Positions 15,680-24,113 of a stretch of DNA of 47,303 nt are shown here, in pieces (the stretch's first letter is position 1; each line of letters starts with the position of its first letter). Under the pieces are notes generated by a model that ran no database searches, was not told the origin of the DNA, and was given only the letters and a program-made list of their open reading frames with translations. The position numbers were made by a program, and so were the translations under genes. This DNA comes from Pseudomonadota bacterium. Its GTDB lineage: Bacteria > Pseudomonadota > Alphaproteobacteria > Rhodospirillales > Magnetospirillaceae. Where the stretch lies: contig JAJXUO010000022.1 of assembly GCA_021782815.1 (NCBI GenBank), forward strand, positions 1 through 47,303. Reading direction: 5' to 3'.

Positions 15680-16270
15680 TTGCCCCCCTCGCCCTCGCTG
15701 ATCGCCTGCCGGGAATGCGATAGCCTGCACCGCCGCGTGCCCCTGGCCGTGGGCGAATCGGCCCATTGCCTGCGGTGTGGCGCCGAACTTTACCGCCGCC
15801 CCCGTCTGCATCCCGAACAGATGCTGGCCATCAGCCTCACCGCCCTCATCACCCTGATCATCGCCAACTGCCTGCCCATCATCGATATGAGCATCAACGG
15901 CATCCCCAGCAGCACCACCCTCTTGGGCAGCATCCTGGTGCTGTTCGACGAGGGACGCCTGACCCTGGCGGCGCTGGTGCTGGGCACCGGCATGCTGTTC
16001 CCCTTGCTGGACGTGACGCTGATGCTGGCCCTTTTGCTGACGCCGGGCCGCCCCCGCCTGCAGGCGCCGCTGTTCCGCCTGGTTTCGGCCTTGCGGCCCT
16101 GGGGCATGACCGAGGTGTTCGTGCTGGGGGTTCTGGTGTCGCTGGTCAAGCTGTCGCACTCGGCCCGGGTGGTGGCCGGCGGCGCCCTGTGGGCTTTCGG
16201 CCTCTCGGCCTTCCTGCTGCTGGTGATGGCCCATTTCGATCTGCGCCGCCTGATGGACGAGGCCCAATGA
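15680..16270 (+). CDS. PqiA-like membrane protein, first half
   Basis: 196 aa from a TTG at 15680; an in-frame stop at 15650 leaves no ATG or GTG choice further upstream. Zinc-ribbon-like pair at the N-terminus (CRECDSLH and CLRCGAEL), then about four transmembrane helices. This is one PqiA repeat: E. coli PqiA has two such units in one chain. PqiA is the inner-membrane partner of the PqiB MCE tunnel in envelope lipid transport. Its stop overlaps the start of the second unit in an ATGA, so the two are probably made in equal amounts and pair. Confidence 0.85.
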   Translation: MPPSPSLIACRECDSLHRRVPLAVGESAHCLRCGAELYRRPRLHPEQMLAISLTALITLIIANCLPIIDMSINGIPSSTTLLGSILVLFDEGRLTLAALVLGTGMLFPLLDVTLMLALLLTPGRPRLQAPLFRLVSALRPWGMTEVFVLGVLVSLVKLSHSARVVAGGALWAFGLSAFLLLVMAHFDLRRLMDEAQ

Positions 16271-16887
16271 GCGCCCTCCATCCCACCGCCCGCGAGTTGG
16301 GGCTGACCGGCTGCCGCCGCTGCGGCCTAGTGGTGCAGGGAACCGGGGACGGGTTTTGCCCGCGCTGCAGAAGCGCCCTCTCCAGCCGCCAGCCCGACAG
16401 CCTGACCCGCTGCTGGGCCCTGCTGATCGCCGCCGCCATTCTTTACGTGCCGGCCAATCTGCTGCCCATCATGGAAACCACCACCCTGTTCGGCACCCAG
16501 CGCGACACCATCCTCAGCGGCATTCTCTATTTCTGGGCCACCGGCTCGCGCGGGCTGGCGGTGCTGATCTTCACCGTCAGCATCCTGATCCCGCTGATGA
16601 AGCTGATCAGCCTGGCCTACCTCACCCATAGCGCCGCCCACCCCAAGGGCCAATCCATTCACCAGCGCGCCCGGCTTTACCGCCTGGTGGAGGTGATCGG
16701 CCGCTGGTCCATGCTCGACATGTTCGTGGTGGCGCTGATGGCCGGGCTGGTGCGCTTTCAAAATATGGGCCTGATCGAGGCCGGACCGGGCGCGGCGCCC
16801 TTCGGCGCCGTGGTGGTTCTGACCATGCTGGCCGCGTTGACCCTGGATCCCCGCCTGATGTGGGATAGCGCCGAGGACAAGGAATGA
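16267..16887 (+). CDS. PqiA-like membrane protein, second half
   Basis: 206 aa. Zinc-ribbon-like cysteines (CRRCGLV and CPRCRSAL) precede about four transmembrane helices, including LLPIMETTTLFGTQRDTILSGI, a stretch typical of the second PqiA unit. It overlaps its neighbours by 4 bp at both ends (ATGA), so the block is translationally coupled. Taken with the preceding gene it reconstitutes a full PqiA in two polypeptides. Predicted in the inner membrane with PqiB. Confidence 0.88.
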   Translation: MSALHPTARELGLTGCRRCGLVVQGTGDGFCPRCRSALSSRQPDSLTRCWALLIAAAILYVPANLLPIMETTTLFGTQRDTILSGILYFWATGSRGLAVLIFTVSILIPLMKLISLAYLTHSAAHPKGQSIHQRARLYRLVEVIGRWSMLDMFVVALMAGLVRFQNMGLIEAGPGAAPFGAVVVLTMLAALTLDPRLMWDSAEDKE

Positions 16888-18509
16888 CCGATCCGCAAAT
16901 ACCGGACTCCCTCCCCCGACCGATGGTGGAGCGGCGACGGCGACGTCTGTCGCTGGTATGGCTGCTGCCGCTGCTGGCCCTGCTGGCCGGCGGCGGGCTG
17001 GTGCTGCAAACCGTGCTCGGGCGCGGCCCCACCATCATCGTCAGCTTCCTCACCGCCCAGGGGATCGAACCCGGCAAGACCAAGGTGCGCTTCAAGGACG
17101 TGGAAGTGGGCCAGGTGCGGGCCGTGCGCATCGCCAAGGACCGCTCCAAGGTGCTGGTGACCATCGATCTCGCCGCCGAGGCCCGGGAATTCGCCTCGGC
17201 CGACAGCCGCTTCTGGGTGGTGCGGCCGCGCCTGGCCGGCGCCGCCGTCTCGGGCCTGGAAACCGTGCTGTCAGGGGCCTATATCGGTGTGGACGGCGGC
17301 CGCACGGGCAACGGCAAAACCCATTTCGTCGGGCTGGAAACCCCGCCGGTGGTGGGCTCCGACGTGCCCGGCCACCGCTATTCCCTGCTGGCCGACGATA
17401 TCGGCTCGCTGGATGTGGGCTCGCCGGTCTATTTCCACCGCATCAATGTGGGCCGGGTGGAACGCTACGCCCTGCAGCCCGACGGCCATCACATCCTGCT
17501 GGGGGTGTTCATCAACGCTCCCTATGACCGCTTCGTCACCAACGGCAGCCGCTTCTGGCACGCCAGCGGCGTCGATCTGCAATTGGGCGCCGACGGCCTG
17601 AAGCTGGAAACCCAATCCCTGGCCACCATTCTGGCCGGCGGCGTCGCCTTCGAAACCCCGGGCGATGTCGATCACACCCCGGTGGCGGACAACGGCCATC
17701 AATTCACCCTGGCCGCCGATCATGGCCAGGCCATGCGGGCGCCCTCGGGCACCCCGGTCACCGTGTCGCTGCATTTCCATCAGTCGATCCGCGGCCTTAC
17801 GGTGGGGGCGCCGGTGGATTTCCGCGGCGTCGATATCGGCCAGGTCACCTCCATCGCCATTCAGTACGATGCCGCCGCCCGCGATTACTACGCCCTGGTC
17901 AATACCGAGCTTTACCCCGACCGCCTGGCCGGCGGCCACAACGGCCAGACCCCGCTGGCCGACGCCCGCACCCGCCCGGCGGTGGTGGCCGATCTGGTGC
18001 GGCGCGGCCTGCGCGCCCAGCTGCGCACCGGCAGCCTGCTCACCGGCCAGCTTTACGTGGCGCTGGACTTTTTCCCCAACGCCCCGCCCGGCCATTTCGA
18101 TGCCAAGGCCACCCCGGCGCAGCTGCCCACCATTCCCGGCGATCTCGAAGCCATGCAGGGCCAGATCCAGGCCCTGCTGCAGAAGCTGAACAAACTGCCG
18201 CTGGACCAACTGGCCGAGGACATGCACCATACCCTGACCTCGATGGATGGCGCCCTGCGGCATCTGGAAAGCCTGGAACAGCAAACCAACCGCCAGGTCC
18301 TGCCCGAAGTGCGGGACAGCCTGAAGGAGATGCGCGCCGCCGTGGACAGCCTGCAACAGACCCTGTCCCCCGACGCGCCGCTGCAGCAGGACAGCCGTGC
18401 CGCCCTGCAAAATCTCTCGGCGGTGGCCCGTTCGCTGAAAACCCTGACCGACACCCTGCAACGCCAGCCGGAATCGCTGGTGCGCGGCAAGAGGGACGAC
18501 ACCCCATGA
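16884..18509 (+). CDS. pqiB: PqiB, MCE-domain envelope-spanning protein
   Basis: 541 aa, the E. coli PqiB size. One N-terminal transmembrane helix (about 23-44) behind a basic RRRRRL stretch, then three MCE/MlaD domains (roughly 48-140, 160-270, 285-400, each with the FRGVDIGQV or FKDVEVGQV type motif) and a C-terminal helical coiled coil (about 405-525). PqiB hexamers form a needle-like channel across the periplasm for lipid movement. The helix tail begins after FFPNAPPG. Starts inside the stop of the PqiA second half and overlaps pqiC by 4 bp. Confidence 0.93.
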   Translation: MTDPQIPDSLPRPMVERRRRRLSLVWLLPLLALLAGGGLVLQTVLGRGPTIIVSFLTAQGIEPGKTKVRFKDVEVGQVRAVRIAKDRSKVLVTIDLAAEAREFASADSRFWVVRPRLAGAAVSGLETVLSGAYIGVDGGRTGNGKTHFVGLETPPVVGSDVPGHRYSLLADDIGSLDVGSPVYFHRINVGRVERYALQPDGHHILLGVFINAPYDRFVTNGSRFWHASGVDLQLGADGLKLETQSLATILAGGVAFETPGDVDHTPVADNGHQFTLAADHGQAMRAPSGTPVTVSLHFHQSIRGLTVGAPVDFRGVDIGQVTSIAIQYDAAARDYYALVNTELYPDRLAGGHNGQTPLADARTRPAVVADLVRRGLRAQLRTGSLLTGQLYVALDFFPNAPPGHFDAKATPAQLPTIPGDLEAMQGQIQALLQKLNKLPLDQLAEDMHHTLTSMDGALRHLESLEQQTNRQVLPEVRDSLKEMRAAVDSLQQTLSPDAPLQQDSRAALQNLSAVARSLKTLTDTLQRQPESLVRGKRDDTP

Positions 18510-19126
18510 TCCGACGTCACACGCCGCTGCCGGCCCTGCTGGCCCTGGCCGTCGCGCTGCTCACCGGCTGCGCCGGCTCGCCGCCGGTGCATTACCTGTC
18601 GCTGCCGCGTCCGGCGGCCCCCGCCCCCTCGGGCGCGGCGGAGCTGCTGGTGGAGGTGCTGCCCATCGCCCTGCCCGAACGGCTGAACCGGCCGGAACTG
18701 GTCACCCGCGCCGCCAATGGCGATGTGGTGGTGCATGAGGAGGCGCAATGGGTGGCCCCCCTGCCCGACGAGGTGCGCCAGATCGTCGACGATGCCCTGT
18801 GGCGGCAAACCCGGGCCGCCGACACCTATCAGGCGCCGCTGCCCGCCGCCGCCAGCCCGCTGCCGCAATACCGCCTGGCCCTGCGCCTGGAGCGCTTCGA
18901 AAGCGGCCCCGACGGCGCCGATGTGGCCGCCGCCTGGAGTCTGCGCCCGCTGCCCGCCGGCCTGGGCGCCGTCTGCCGCGCCGCCGTGCATCTGCCCGCC
19001 GCCGGCACCGCCGACGCCGACGCCCAGGCCGCCCTGCTGGCGCAAGGGGCGCGGCGCATGGCCGCCGATGTGGCGGAAAGCCTGCGACGGTTACACCAGG
19101 GTAACGCCGCCGCACCATGCCCATAA
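18506..19126 (+). CDS. pqiC: PqiC, outer-membrane lipoprotein of the Pqi system
   Basis: 206 aa. Lipoprotein signal with lipobox LLTGC (Cys22), followed by AGSPPVHYLSLPRP, the characteristic start of the ABC-type-transport auxiliary lipoprotein (PqiC/YmbA) family, which usually shows a YxL motif just after the Cys. Its role is to hold the tip of the PqiB needle at the outer membrane. It overlaps pqiB by 4 bp and the mechanosensitive channel gene by 10 bp, so it is embedded in the operon. Confidence 0.9.
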   Translation: MIRRHTPLPALLALAVALLTGCAGSPPVHYLSLPRPAAPAPSGAAELLVEVLPIALPERLNRPELVTRAANGDVVVHEEAQWVAPLPDEVRQIVDDALWRQTRAADTYQAPLPAAASPLPQYRLALRLERFESGPDGADVAAAWSLRPLPAGLGAVCRAAVHLPAAGTADADAQAALLAQGARRMAADVAESLRRLHQGNAAAPCP

Positions 19127-21330
19127 TCCGTTTTCTGCTGCTGGCGGCCTGCCTGCTGCTGGCCCGCCCCGCTCTGGCCGACCCGCAAACCGATCTGGTG
19201 TGGGACGCCGCCGCGCAACAATCGCTGGATCAGGCCCGCGCCGAATTCCGCCAGGCCAATCAGGTGGACCTTCCTTCGGGCGGCCCCGCCCTGGAACAGG
19301 CGCTGGAACGCCAGCATCTGCTGGCCCAGACCGTGACCCTGCTGGAACAGGAGCGCGATCAGCTGCACCGCCTGGACGACGCCCGCAAGCGGGTGGGCGA
19401 GCAGGTGGCCCGCACCCGCGCCTGGAGCGGCTTCGATACGCCGCCGCCCTATTCCATCATGATGGTGGACCGCATCCGCCAAGCCCTGGCCACCGCCCAA
19501 TCCCAGGCCGATGCCGCCACCTCGCGCGCCGCCCTGCTGAACCAGACCATCGATGAAAGCGCCAAGGATCTCTCCGACGCCGACGTGGCCCTGCGCCAGG
19601 CCGAGGAAAAGACCGCCGCCGCCGGCAAGGGCGGCGACGACTGGCCGAAGGAACGCCAGCGCCTGCGCGCCCGCGCCGCCGCCGCCACCATGAATGCCTG
19701 CCGCTCCGCCCTGATGCTGGCCCAGGCCGAGGCGGCGGAACAGCAATCCCTGGCCGAGCTCTACCAGAAACAGCTGACGGTGGTGCTGGCGCACAGCACC
19801 TTCAGTCAGCAGGATCTCGACAGCGTGCTGGCCGATCTCGATAAGCAGCGCGATCTGCTGGAAGAACGGCTGCGCCAGTCGCAGCAGGCGGTCTCCCAGG
19901 CCCGCAACGCCCTGGCCGAGGCCCAGCGCCAGCAGGCCGCCTTCAAGAGCAACAACAGCCCCGCCGCCGTCGGCCGCCAGGCCATCCTCACCCAAACCGT
20001 GGAACTGCGCCGCCTGCAGGCCGACAATGCCGATCTCCGGCGCGAAACCATCCAGCACATCCTGGAGGCGCTGGACTGGAAACGCACCGGCTGGCAATTG
20101 CGCTGGACCCTGATCAATTCCCACGACGCCGACAAGCGCGAAGACGCGCTGCAACGGCTGAACCAGTTGATTTCCCGCCTGCAAAGCTGGAACCGCTATA
20201 TCCAGGACGAATATCTGCGCTCGCGCCGCATGGGCGATGAAAGCGCCTCCGGCCCCGGTGATCAGAGCCGCACCCAGAAGGTGCTGAGCAAGGATCTGCG
20301 CGACGCCTATGTGGAACGTAGCGAAACCTTGAGCGACACCGAACAGGCGGTGGGCGACCTGTTGCGCACCCTGACCCTGTGGCGCGAGGATTATCAGGCC
20401 CAGACCCGCGTCGGCGAGTTGGGCGACTGGCTGCGCGGCGCCGCCGCCACCGTGCGCCATGCCCTGGTGGACCTGTGGAATTTCGAACTTTTCACCGCCG
20501 AGGACACCCTGGAGGTGGACGGCCGCAAGATCGTGGCGGTGCGCAGCGTTACCGTGGGCAAAAGCATCGGCGTGGTGGTGCTGGTCATTCTGGGCGCCCT
20601 GATCAGCCGCCGCATCATCCGCGGCGTGCGCGGGCTGGCGGTCAAGCGCCTGGGCGCCTCGGCCAGCCATGCCGCCACGGTGGGACGCTGGGCGCAGTTG
20701 CTCGCCACCACCATCATGGTGCTGGTGGCCCTCTACGCCACCAACATTCCGCTGACGGTGTTCACCTTCCTGGGCGGCGCCCTGGCCATCGGCGTCGGCT
20801 TCGGCACCCAGAATCTGCTGAAAAACATGATCAGCGGCATCATGCTGCTGGTGGAGCGCCCCCTGCGGGTGGGCGATATCGTCGAGGTGGGCAACGTGGT
20901 GGGCACGGTCACCCATATCAATATCCGCTCCTCCACCGTGCGCACCAGCGACGGCATCGAGGTGCTGGTGCCCAATTCCACCTTCATCGAGAACAACGTC
21001 ACCAACTGGACCTATTCCACCGCCCAGGTCCGGCGCACCGTCAGCGTCGGCGTCGATTACGACGCCGATCCCGAGCGGGTGGCCGAGCTTTTGAAGGCGG
21101 TGGCCACCTGCCATGCCATGGTGTCGCAAAACCCCGCCCCCCAGGTGCTGCTGTCGGATTTCGGCAACGACGCCCTGCAATTCACCCTGCGCTACTGGAT
21201 CGACTATGCCGATGACGCCGACGCCTCGGCCATCGCCAGCGATCTGCGCTTCCGCATCGTCGCCGTCCTCGGCCAGGCCGGTATCGGCATTCCCTATCCC
21301 CAACGGGTGGTGCATCTGAAGCAAGGCTGA
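19117..21330 (+). CDS. MscS-family mechanosensitive channel with long periplasmic coiled coil
   Basis: 737 aa. Signal peptide (about 21 residues, ends ARPALA), then a periplasmic, strongly helical region of about 420 residues rich in Gln/Ala/Arg, then transmembrane helices at about 480-570 and an MscS domain. The pore helix and beta region are clear: GVGFGTQNLLKNMISGIMLL, then RPLRVGDIVEVGNVVGTV and VLVPNSTFIENNVTNWT. It opens under membrane tension to release solutes. Shorter than MscK (about 1,100 aa) but of the same plan. It is translationally coupled to pqiC, so its product may respond to envelope lipid state; that link is inference. Confidence 0.9.
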   Translation: MPIIRFLLLAACLLLARPALADPQTDLVWDAAAQQSLDQARAEFRQANQVDLPSGGPALEQALERQHLLAQTVTLLEQERDQLHRLDDARKRVGEQVARTRAWSGFDTPPPYSIMMVDRIRQALATAQSQADAATSRAALLNQTIDESAKDLSDADVALRQAEEKTAAAGKGGDDWPKERQRLRARAAAATMNACRSALMLAQAEAAEQQSLAELYQKQLTVVLAHSTFSQQDLDSVLADLDKQRDLLEERLRQSQQAVSQARNALAEAQRQQAAFKSNNSPAAVGRQAILTQTVELRRLQADNADLRRETIQHILEALDWKRTGWQLRWTLINSHDADKREDALQRLNQLISRLQSWNRYIQDEYLRSRRMGDESASGPGDQSRTQKVLSKDLRDAYVERSETLSDTEQAVGDLLRTLTLWREDYQAQTRVGELGDWLRGAAATVRHALVDLWNFELFTAEDTLEVDGRKIVAVRSVTVGKSIGVVVLVILGALISRRIIRGVRGLAVKRLGASASHAATVGRWAQLLATTIMVLVALYATNIPLTVFTFLGGALAIGVGFGTQNLLKNMISGIMLLVERPLRVGDIVEVGNVVGTVTHINIRSSTVRTSDGIEVLVPNSTFIENNVTNWTYSTAQVRRTVSVGVDYDADPERVAELLKAVATCHAMVSQNPAPQVLLSDFGNDALQFTLRYWIDYADDADASAIASDLRFRIVAVLGQAGIGIPYPQRVVHLKQG

Positions 21331-21410
21331 GCGGGGCCGTTCTCATTCCGGCAACGGTCTGTTGCACGAAACGGGCAATTCCCATCTCTCGACAAAACGC
21401 GAAATCATTC

Positions 21411-21426
21411 ATATTTGGCGAAATAT
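21411..21426. promoter_or_regulatory. Small inverted repeat before the efflux gene
   Basis: ATATTT-GGCG-AAATAT in the AT-rich leader 27 bp before the MFS start, near TATAAA (about 21435-21440). Position fits an operator over a promoter; the regulator is unknown. Confidence 0.35.
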
Positions 21427-21452
21427 CGAGATTATAAAAACTGGGAGGTTTC

Positions 21453-22715
21453 ATGCGCCGTATTCACCCCGAGACCCTGGCCTTCACCCTGCTGCTGGGG
21501 GCGCTGGGAGCCTTGCCGCCGCTCTCCATCGATATGGCCCTGCCCGCCCTGGGCCATATCGCCGCCAGCCTGCACCGCTCCATCGGCGACGTCACCCTGA
21601 CCTTGAGCCTGTTCATGGCCGGGTTCTCCTCGGCGCAACTGCTGTTCGGCCCGCTGTCCGACCGTTACGGCCGCCGCCCGGTGCTGCTGGCCGGTTGCGG
21701 CCTGTTCGCCCTGGCCAGCCTGGCCTGCGCCGTGGCCCCCAGCCTGGAAAGCCTGCTGGCGGCCCGCTTCGCCGAGGGCTGCGGCGCCGGCGCCGGCATG
21801 GTGATGGTGTTCGCCATGGTGCGCGACCTGTTCGACGGCCACCGCGCCCGCACCAAGCTTTCCTACGTCAATCTGGTGCTGGGCGTGGCGCCCATGATCG
21901 CCCCCACCCTGGGGGCCTGGATCCTGGCGCTGCTGCCCTGGCCGGCCATCTATACCACCTTGGCCGCGGGCGGCCTGGCCCTGACCCTGGCGGTGTGGCT
22001 GGGGCTGGCGGAATCCCTGCCCACCCCCGATCCCGGCGCCCTCGATCTCGGCCGTGTCGCCGCCAATTACCGCCGGGTGCTGGGCCATCGTCTGGCCTTC
22101 GGCTATATCCTCATCAACGGCCTGGCCTTCGGCTGCATGTTCGCCTATGTCTCGGGCTCGTCCTTTTTGATGATCCAGCTTTTGGGCCTGTCGGCGGGGC
22201 GCTACGCCCTCACCTTCGCCTGCACCGCCCTCGGCATCATGGCCGGGGCCTTTCTCAGCGGCCAGCTCAGCCACCGTCATGTCTCCGCCACCGTGCCGCT
22301 GGGCCTGGGTCTGGGCGGCGCCGCCCTGGGCAGCGGGCTCTTGGCGGTGCTGACCCTGACCGGCGCCCCCAGCGTGGCCCTGTTCCTGCCGCTTTTGGTG
22401 CTGACCACCCTGTGTTACGGACTGATCGCGCCCAATGCCGCCCACGGCGCCCTGCATCCCCTGCCCGAGATCGCCGGGGTGGCCGGAGCCTCGCTGGGCT
22501 TCACCCAGATGGCCGGCGGCGCCCTGGCCTCGGCCCTGGTGGCCGAACTGAACGACGGCCGCACCATCCTCTCCATGACCGCCACCATGACGCTGTTCGC
22601 CGTGGCCGCCCTGCTGGTCTACGCGCTGATGGTGATGCCGGCGGAACGCCGCCACGAGGAGGCGGCCGAACCCGAGGAGCGCGAGATGGCCCTGGCCGGT
22701 CTGGAGGAATCGTAA
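21453..22715 (+). CDS. Bcr/CflA-type MFS drug efflux transporter
   Basis: 420 aa; start ATG at 21453 with GGGAGG 6 nt upstream. Twelve predicted transmembrane helices. Diagnostic motifs: PPLSIDMALPALGHIA in helix 1 (Bcr/CflA-type D-x-x-L-P-A-L), the MFS motif A GPLSDRYGRRPVLL between helices 2 and 3, and motif C-like GVAPMIAPTLGAWI in helix 5. It is expected to exchange drugs for protons at the inner membrane; substrate cannot be told. It ends at a repeat copy, convergent with the Rrf2 gene. No linked regulator on the same strand. Confidence 0.9.
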   Translation: MRRIHPETLAFTLLLGALGALPPLSIDMALPALGHIAASLHRSIGDVTLTLSLFMAGFSSAQLLFGPLSDRYGRRPVLLAGCGLFALASLACAVAPSLESLLAARFAEGCGAGAGMVMVFAMVRDLFDGHRARTKLSYVNLVLGVAPMIAPTLGAWILALLPWPAIYTTLAAGGLALTLAVWLGLAESLPTPDPGALDLGRVAANYRRVLGHRLAFGYILINGLAFGCMFAYVSGSSFLMIQLLGLSAGRYALTFACTALGIMAGAFLSGQLSHRHVSATVPLGLGLGGAALGSGLLAVLTLTGAPSVALFLPLLVLTTLCYGLIAPNAAHGALHPLPEIAGVAGASLGFTQMAGGALASALVAELNDGRTILSMTATMTLFAVAALLVYALMVMPAERRHEEAAEPEEREMALAGLEES

Positions 22716-22716
22716 A

Positions 22717-22828
22717 ACCAAGTCGCGGTGAGCGGGGCTCATCGCGACGCGCGGCTGATGCCGCGTTAGGCAAGCCGCCCGCCGCGTGAGGGGCTCCGGT
22801 GATCGGGTCCGATCAACGGGATTTGGTA
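22717..22828 (+). repeat. Dispersed multi-hairpin element, shortened copy 3
   Basis: Bounded by ACCAA (22717-22721) and TTGGT (22823-22827). Hairpin A at 22722-22733/22737-22748 (one G-T pair, loop GGG); hairpin B CGCGGC/GCCGCG; linker TTAGGCAAG; linker GCCCGCCGCGTGAGGG; hairpin D with one mismatch. The A-B linker and hairpin C are missing; the first loss could be recombination between the flanking GCGAC repeats. Lies between convergent genes. Confidence 0.8.
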
Positions 22829-22834
22829 TAAGGA

Positions 22835-23281
22835 TCAGATATCGTAGTTCATGATCAGGGGGGCCTTGCGCTCCCCCATCATTTCCTTGAGCGTGGTGTT
22901 GTCGAGAATTTCGGCGGTGGCGTCGCGCACCTTTTGCATGACGCGGCGGATCTGGCAGGCGGCCTCGTCGCCGCAATCGGTGCAGGGACGGTAGGAGGAC
23001 ACGCTGACACAGGGAATGGGCGCCAGCGGGCCGTCGAGAATGCGGATGATCTGCCCGGCCGTGATGCGGGCGGCCGGACGGGCCAGGGTATAGCCGCCGC
23101 CCTTGCCCTTCTTGCTATAGAGCAGGCCCTGATTTTTCAGCTCCAGCAGAATGGCGTCGAGAAATTTCTTGGGAATCGTCTGGGTCGCGGCGATATCCGC
23201 GCCCTGCACGCCGCCCTGCCCCTCCCGCTCGGCCAGGTGCAGCATGGCCTTCAGGCCATATTTTGCTTTTGCAGACAGCAT
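22835..23281 (-). CDS. Rrf2-family transcriptional regulator
   Basis: 148 aa. N-terminal winged helix (MLSAKAKYGLKAMLHLA), the recognition-wing pattern GLLYSKKGKGGGYTLARP typical of Rrf2 proteins, and a cluster of four cysteines (Cys91, 100, 103, 109). Rrf2 members such as IscR and NsrR hold a 2Fe-2S or 4Fe-4S cluster with three cysteines; the spacing here differs from IscR, so sensing of Fe-S, NO, redox or cysteine state is not settled. Its stop is next to a repeat element; it is divergent from an outer-membrane protein gene that may be a target. A strong -35 TTGACA lies upstream with a palindrome between -35 and -10. Confidence 0.9.
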   Translation of the reverse strand: MLSAKAKYGLKAMLHLAEREGQGGVQGADIAATQTIPKKFLDAILLELKNQGLLYSKKGKGGGYTLARPAARITAGQIIRILDGPLAPIPCVSVSSYRPCTDCGDEAACQIRRVMQKVRDATAEILDNTTLKEMMGERKAPLIMNYDI

Positions 23282-23307
23282 GGTTCGTCATCCGAAATGG
23301 TGAGCGG

Positions 23308-23336
23308 AGAGTGCCCAGACTGTTACAGGTTGTCAA
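23308..23336 (-). promoter_or_regulatory. Candidate Rrf2 gene promoter with internal palindrome
   Basis: Minus strand: consensus -35 TTGACA (23331-23336), 17-bp spacer, weak -10 CACTCT (23308-23313). CTGTTACAG (23320-23328) is a 9-bp palindrome in the spacer, a likely autoregulatory site. Confidence 0.5.
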
Positions 23337-23420
23337 CCGGCCCCTCCCAGAACGTATTCCTGTTGGCGCTTTTCCCCCGGAAGAGTATGACAGGCGGACC
23401 AACCCGAAAGGAGCCGCTCC

Positions 23421-24113
23421 ATGTTCCCGTCCCGCCTTCCCCGTCTGGCCGCTCTTGCCCTGACCACGGCCCTGCTGGCCTCGGGTCCGGCTCTGGCCGC
23501 CGACCTGCCGGGCGGCATGACCCTGCCCACCTTCAGCCTCAGCCCCGATCACTGGGGCGGCATTTATGACCAGATCGGTCTGGGCGGGCGGTTCGGCCAT
23601 GTGGAGGAACGCGACGTTAACGGCACCACCGCCATCAACGGCCTTGTCGGCAGCTATGGTTTCGGCTTCGGCAAGCAGTTCAATCACGTGGTGTTGGGGG
23701 TCGAGGCCGATTTCATGGCCAATAGCGGCACCAGCGACAGCACGCCGCCCGGCCAAACCGTTTCCAACAAGGTGAGCAACCCCTGGCTGGGCACCCTGCG
23801 CATGCGCCTGGGCTACGATGTCGGCCGCCATTTCCTGCCCTATATCTCCGGCGGCCTGGCCCTGGGCCAGATCAAGGTGCAAAGCAGCTCTCCCGACAGC
23901 AACGGCGCCGAAACCAACTACGACAAACTGGCCTCGGGCCTGATCGTCGGCACCGGTGTGGAAGTGCCGTTCGGCACCAGCCGCTGGGGCATGAAGGCCG
24001 AATATGATTTCGTCCGCTTAAGCCCGGCCGACGGCTACAACAACCAGGGCGCCCTGGTGGCCACGCATTTCGACGAAAATATCGGGCGCATCCTGCTGGT
24101 GCACCGCTTCTGA
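23421..24113 (+). CDS. Outer-membrane beta-barrel protein
   Basis: 230 aa; AAGGAG 8 nt before the ATG. Signal peptide of about 26 residues (ends PALAA). The mature chain has alternating amphipathic strands (GGIYDQIGLGGRFGHV, HVVLGVEADFMAN, TLRMRLGYDVG, WGMKAEYDFVRL) and ends in an aromatic residue, ILLVHRF, the classic C-terminal signal for BAM insertion. About eight strands are expected, as in the Opa/OmpA-like porin family of alphaproteobacteria. Function may be structural or adhesive. It is divergent from the Rrf2 regulator and convergent with tag, which abuts its stop. Confidence 0.85.
   Translation: MFPSRLPRLAALALTTALLASGPALAADLPGGMTLPTFSLSPDHWGGIYDQIGLGGRFGHVEERDVNGTTAINGLVGSYGFGFGKQFNHVVLGVEADFMANSGTSDSTPPGQTVSNKVSNPWLGTLRMRLGYDVGRHFLPYISGGLALGQIKVQSSSPDSNGAETNYDKLASGLIVGTGVEVPFGTSRWGMKAEYDFVRLSPADGYNNQGALVATHFDENIGRILLVHRF

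Noticed and set aside
18829-21324. 831-aa minus-strand open frame
   Set aside because: Antisense to pqiC and the MscS gene, which have clear family motifs; low-complexity His/Gly composition.
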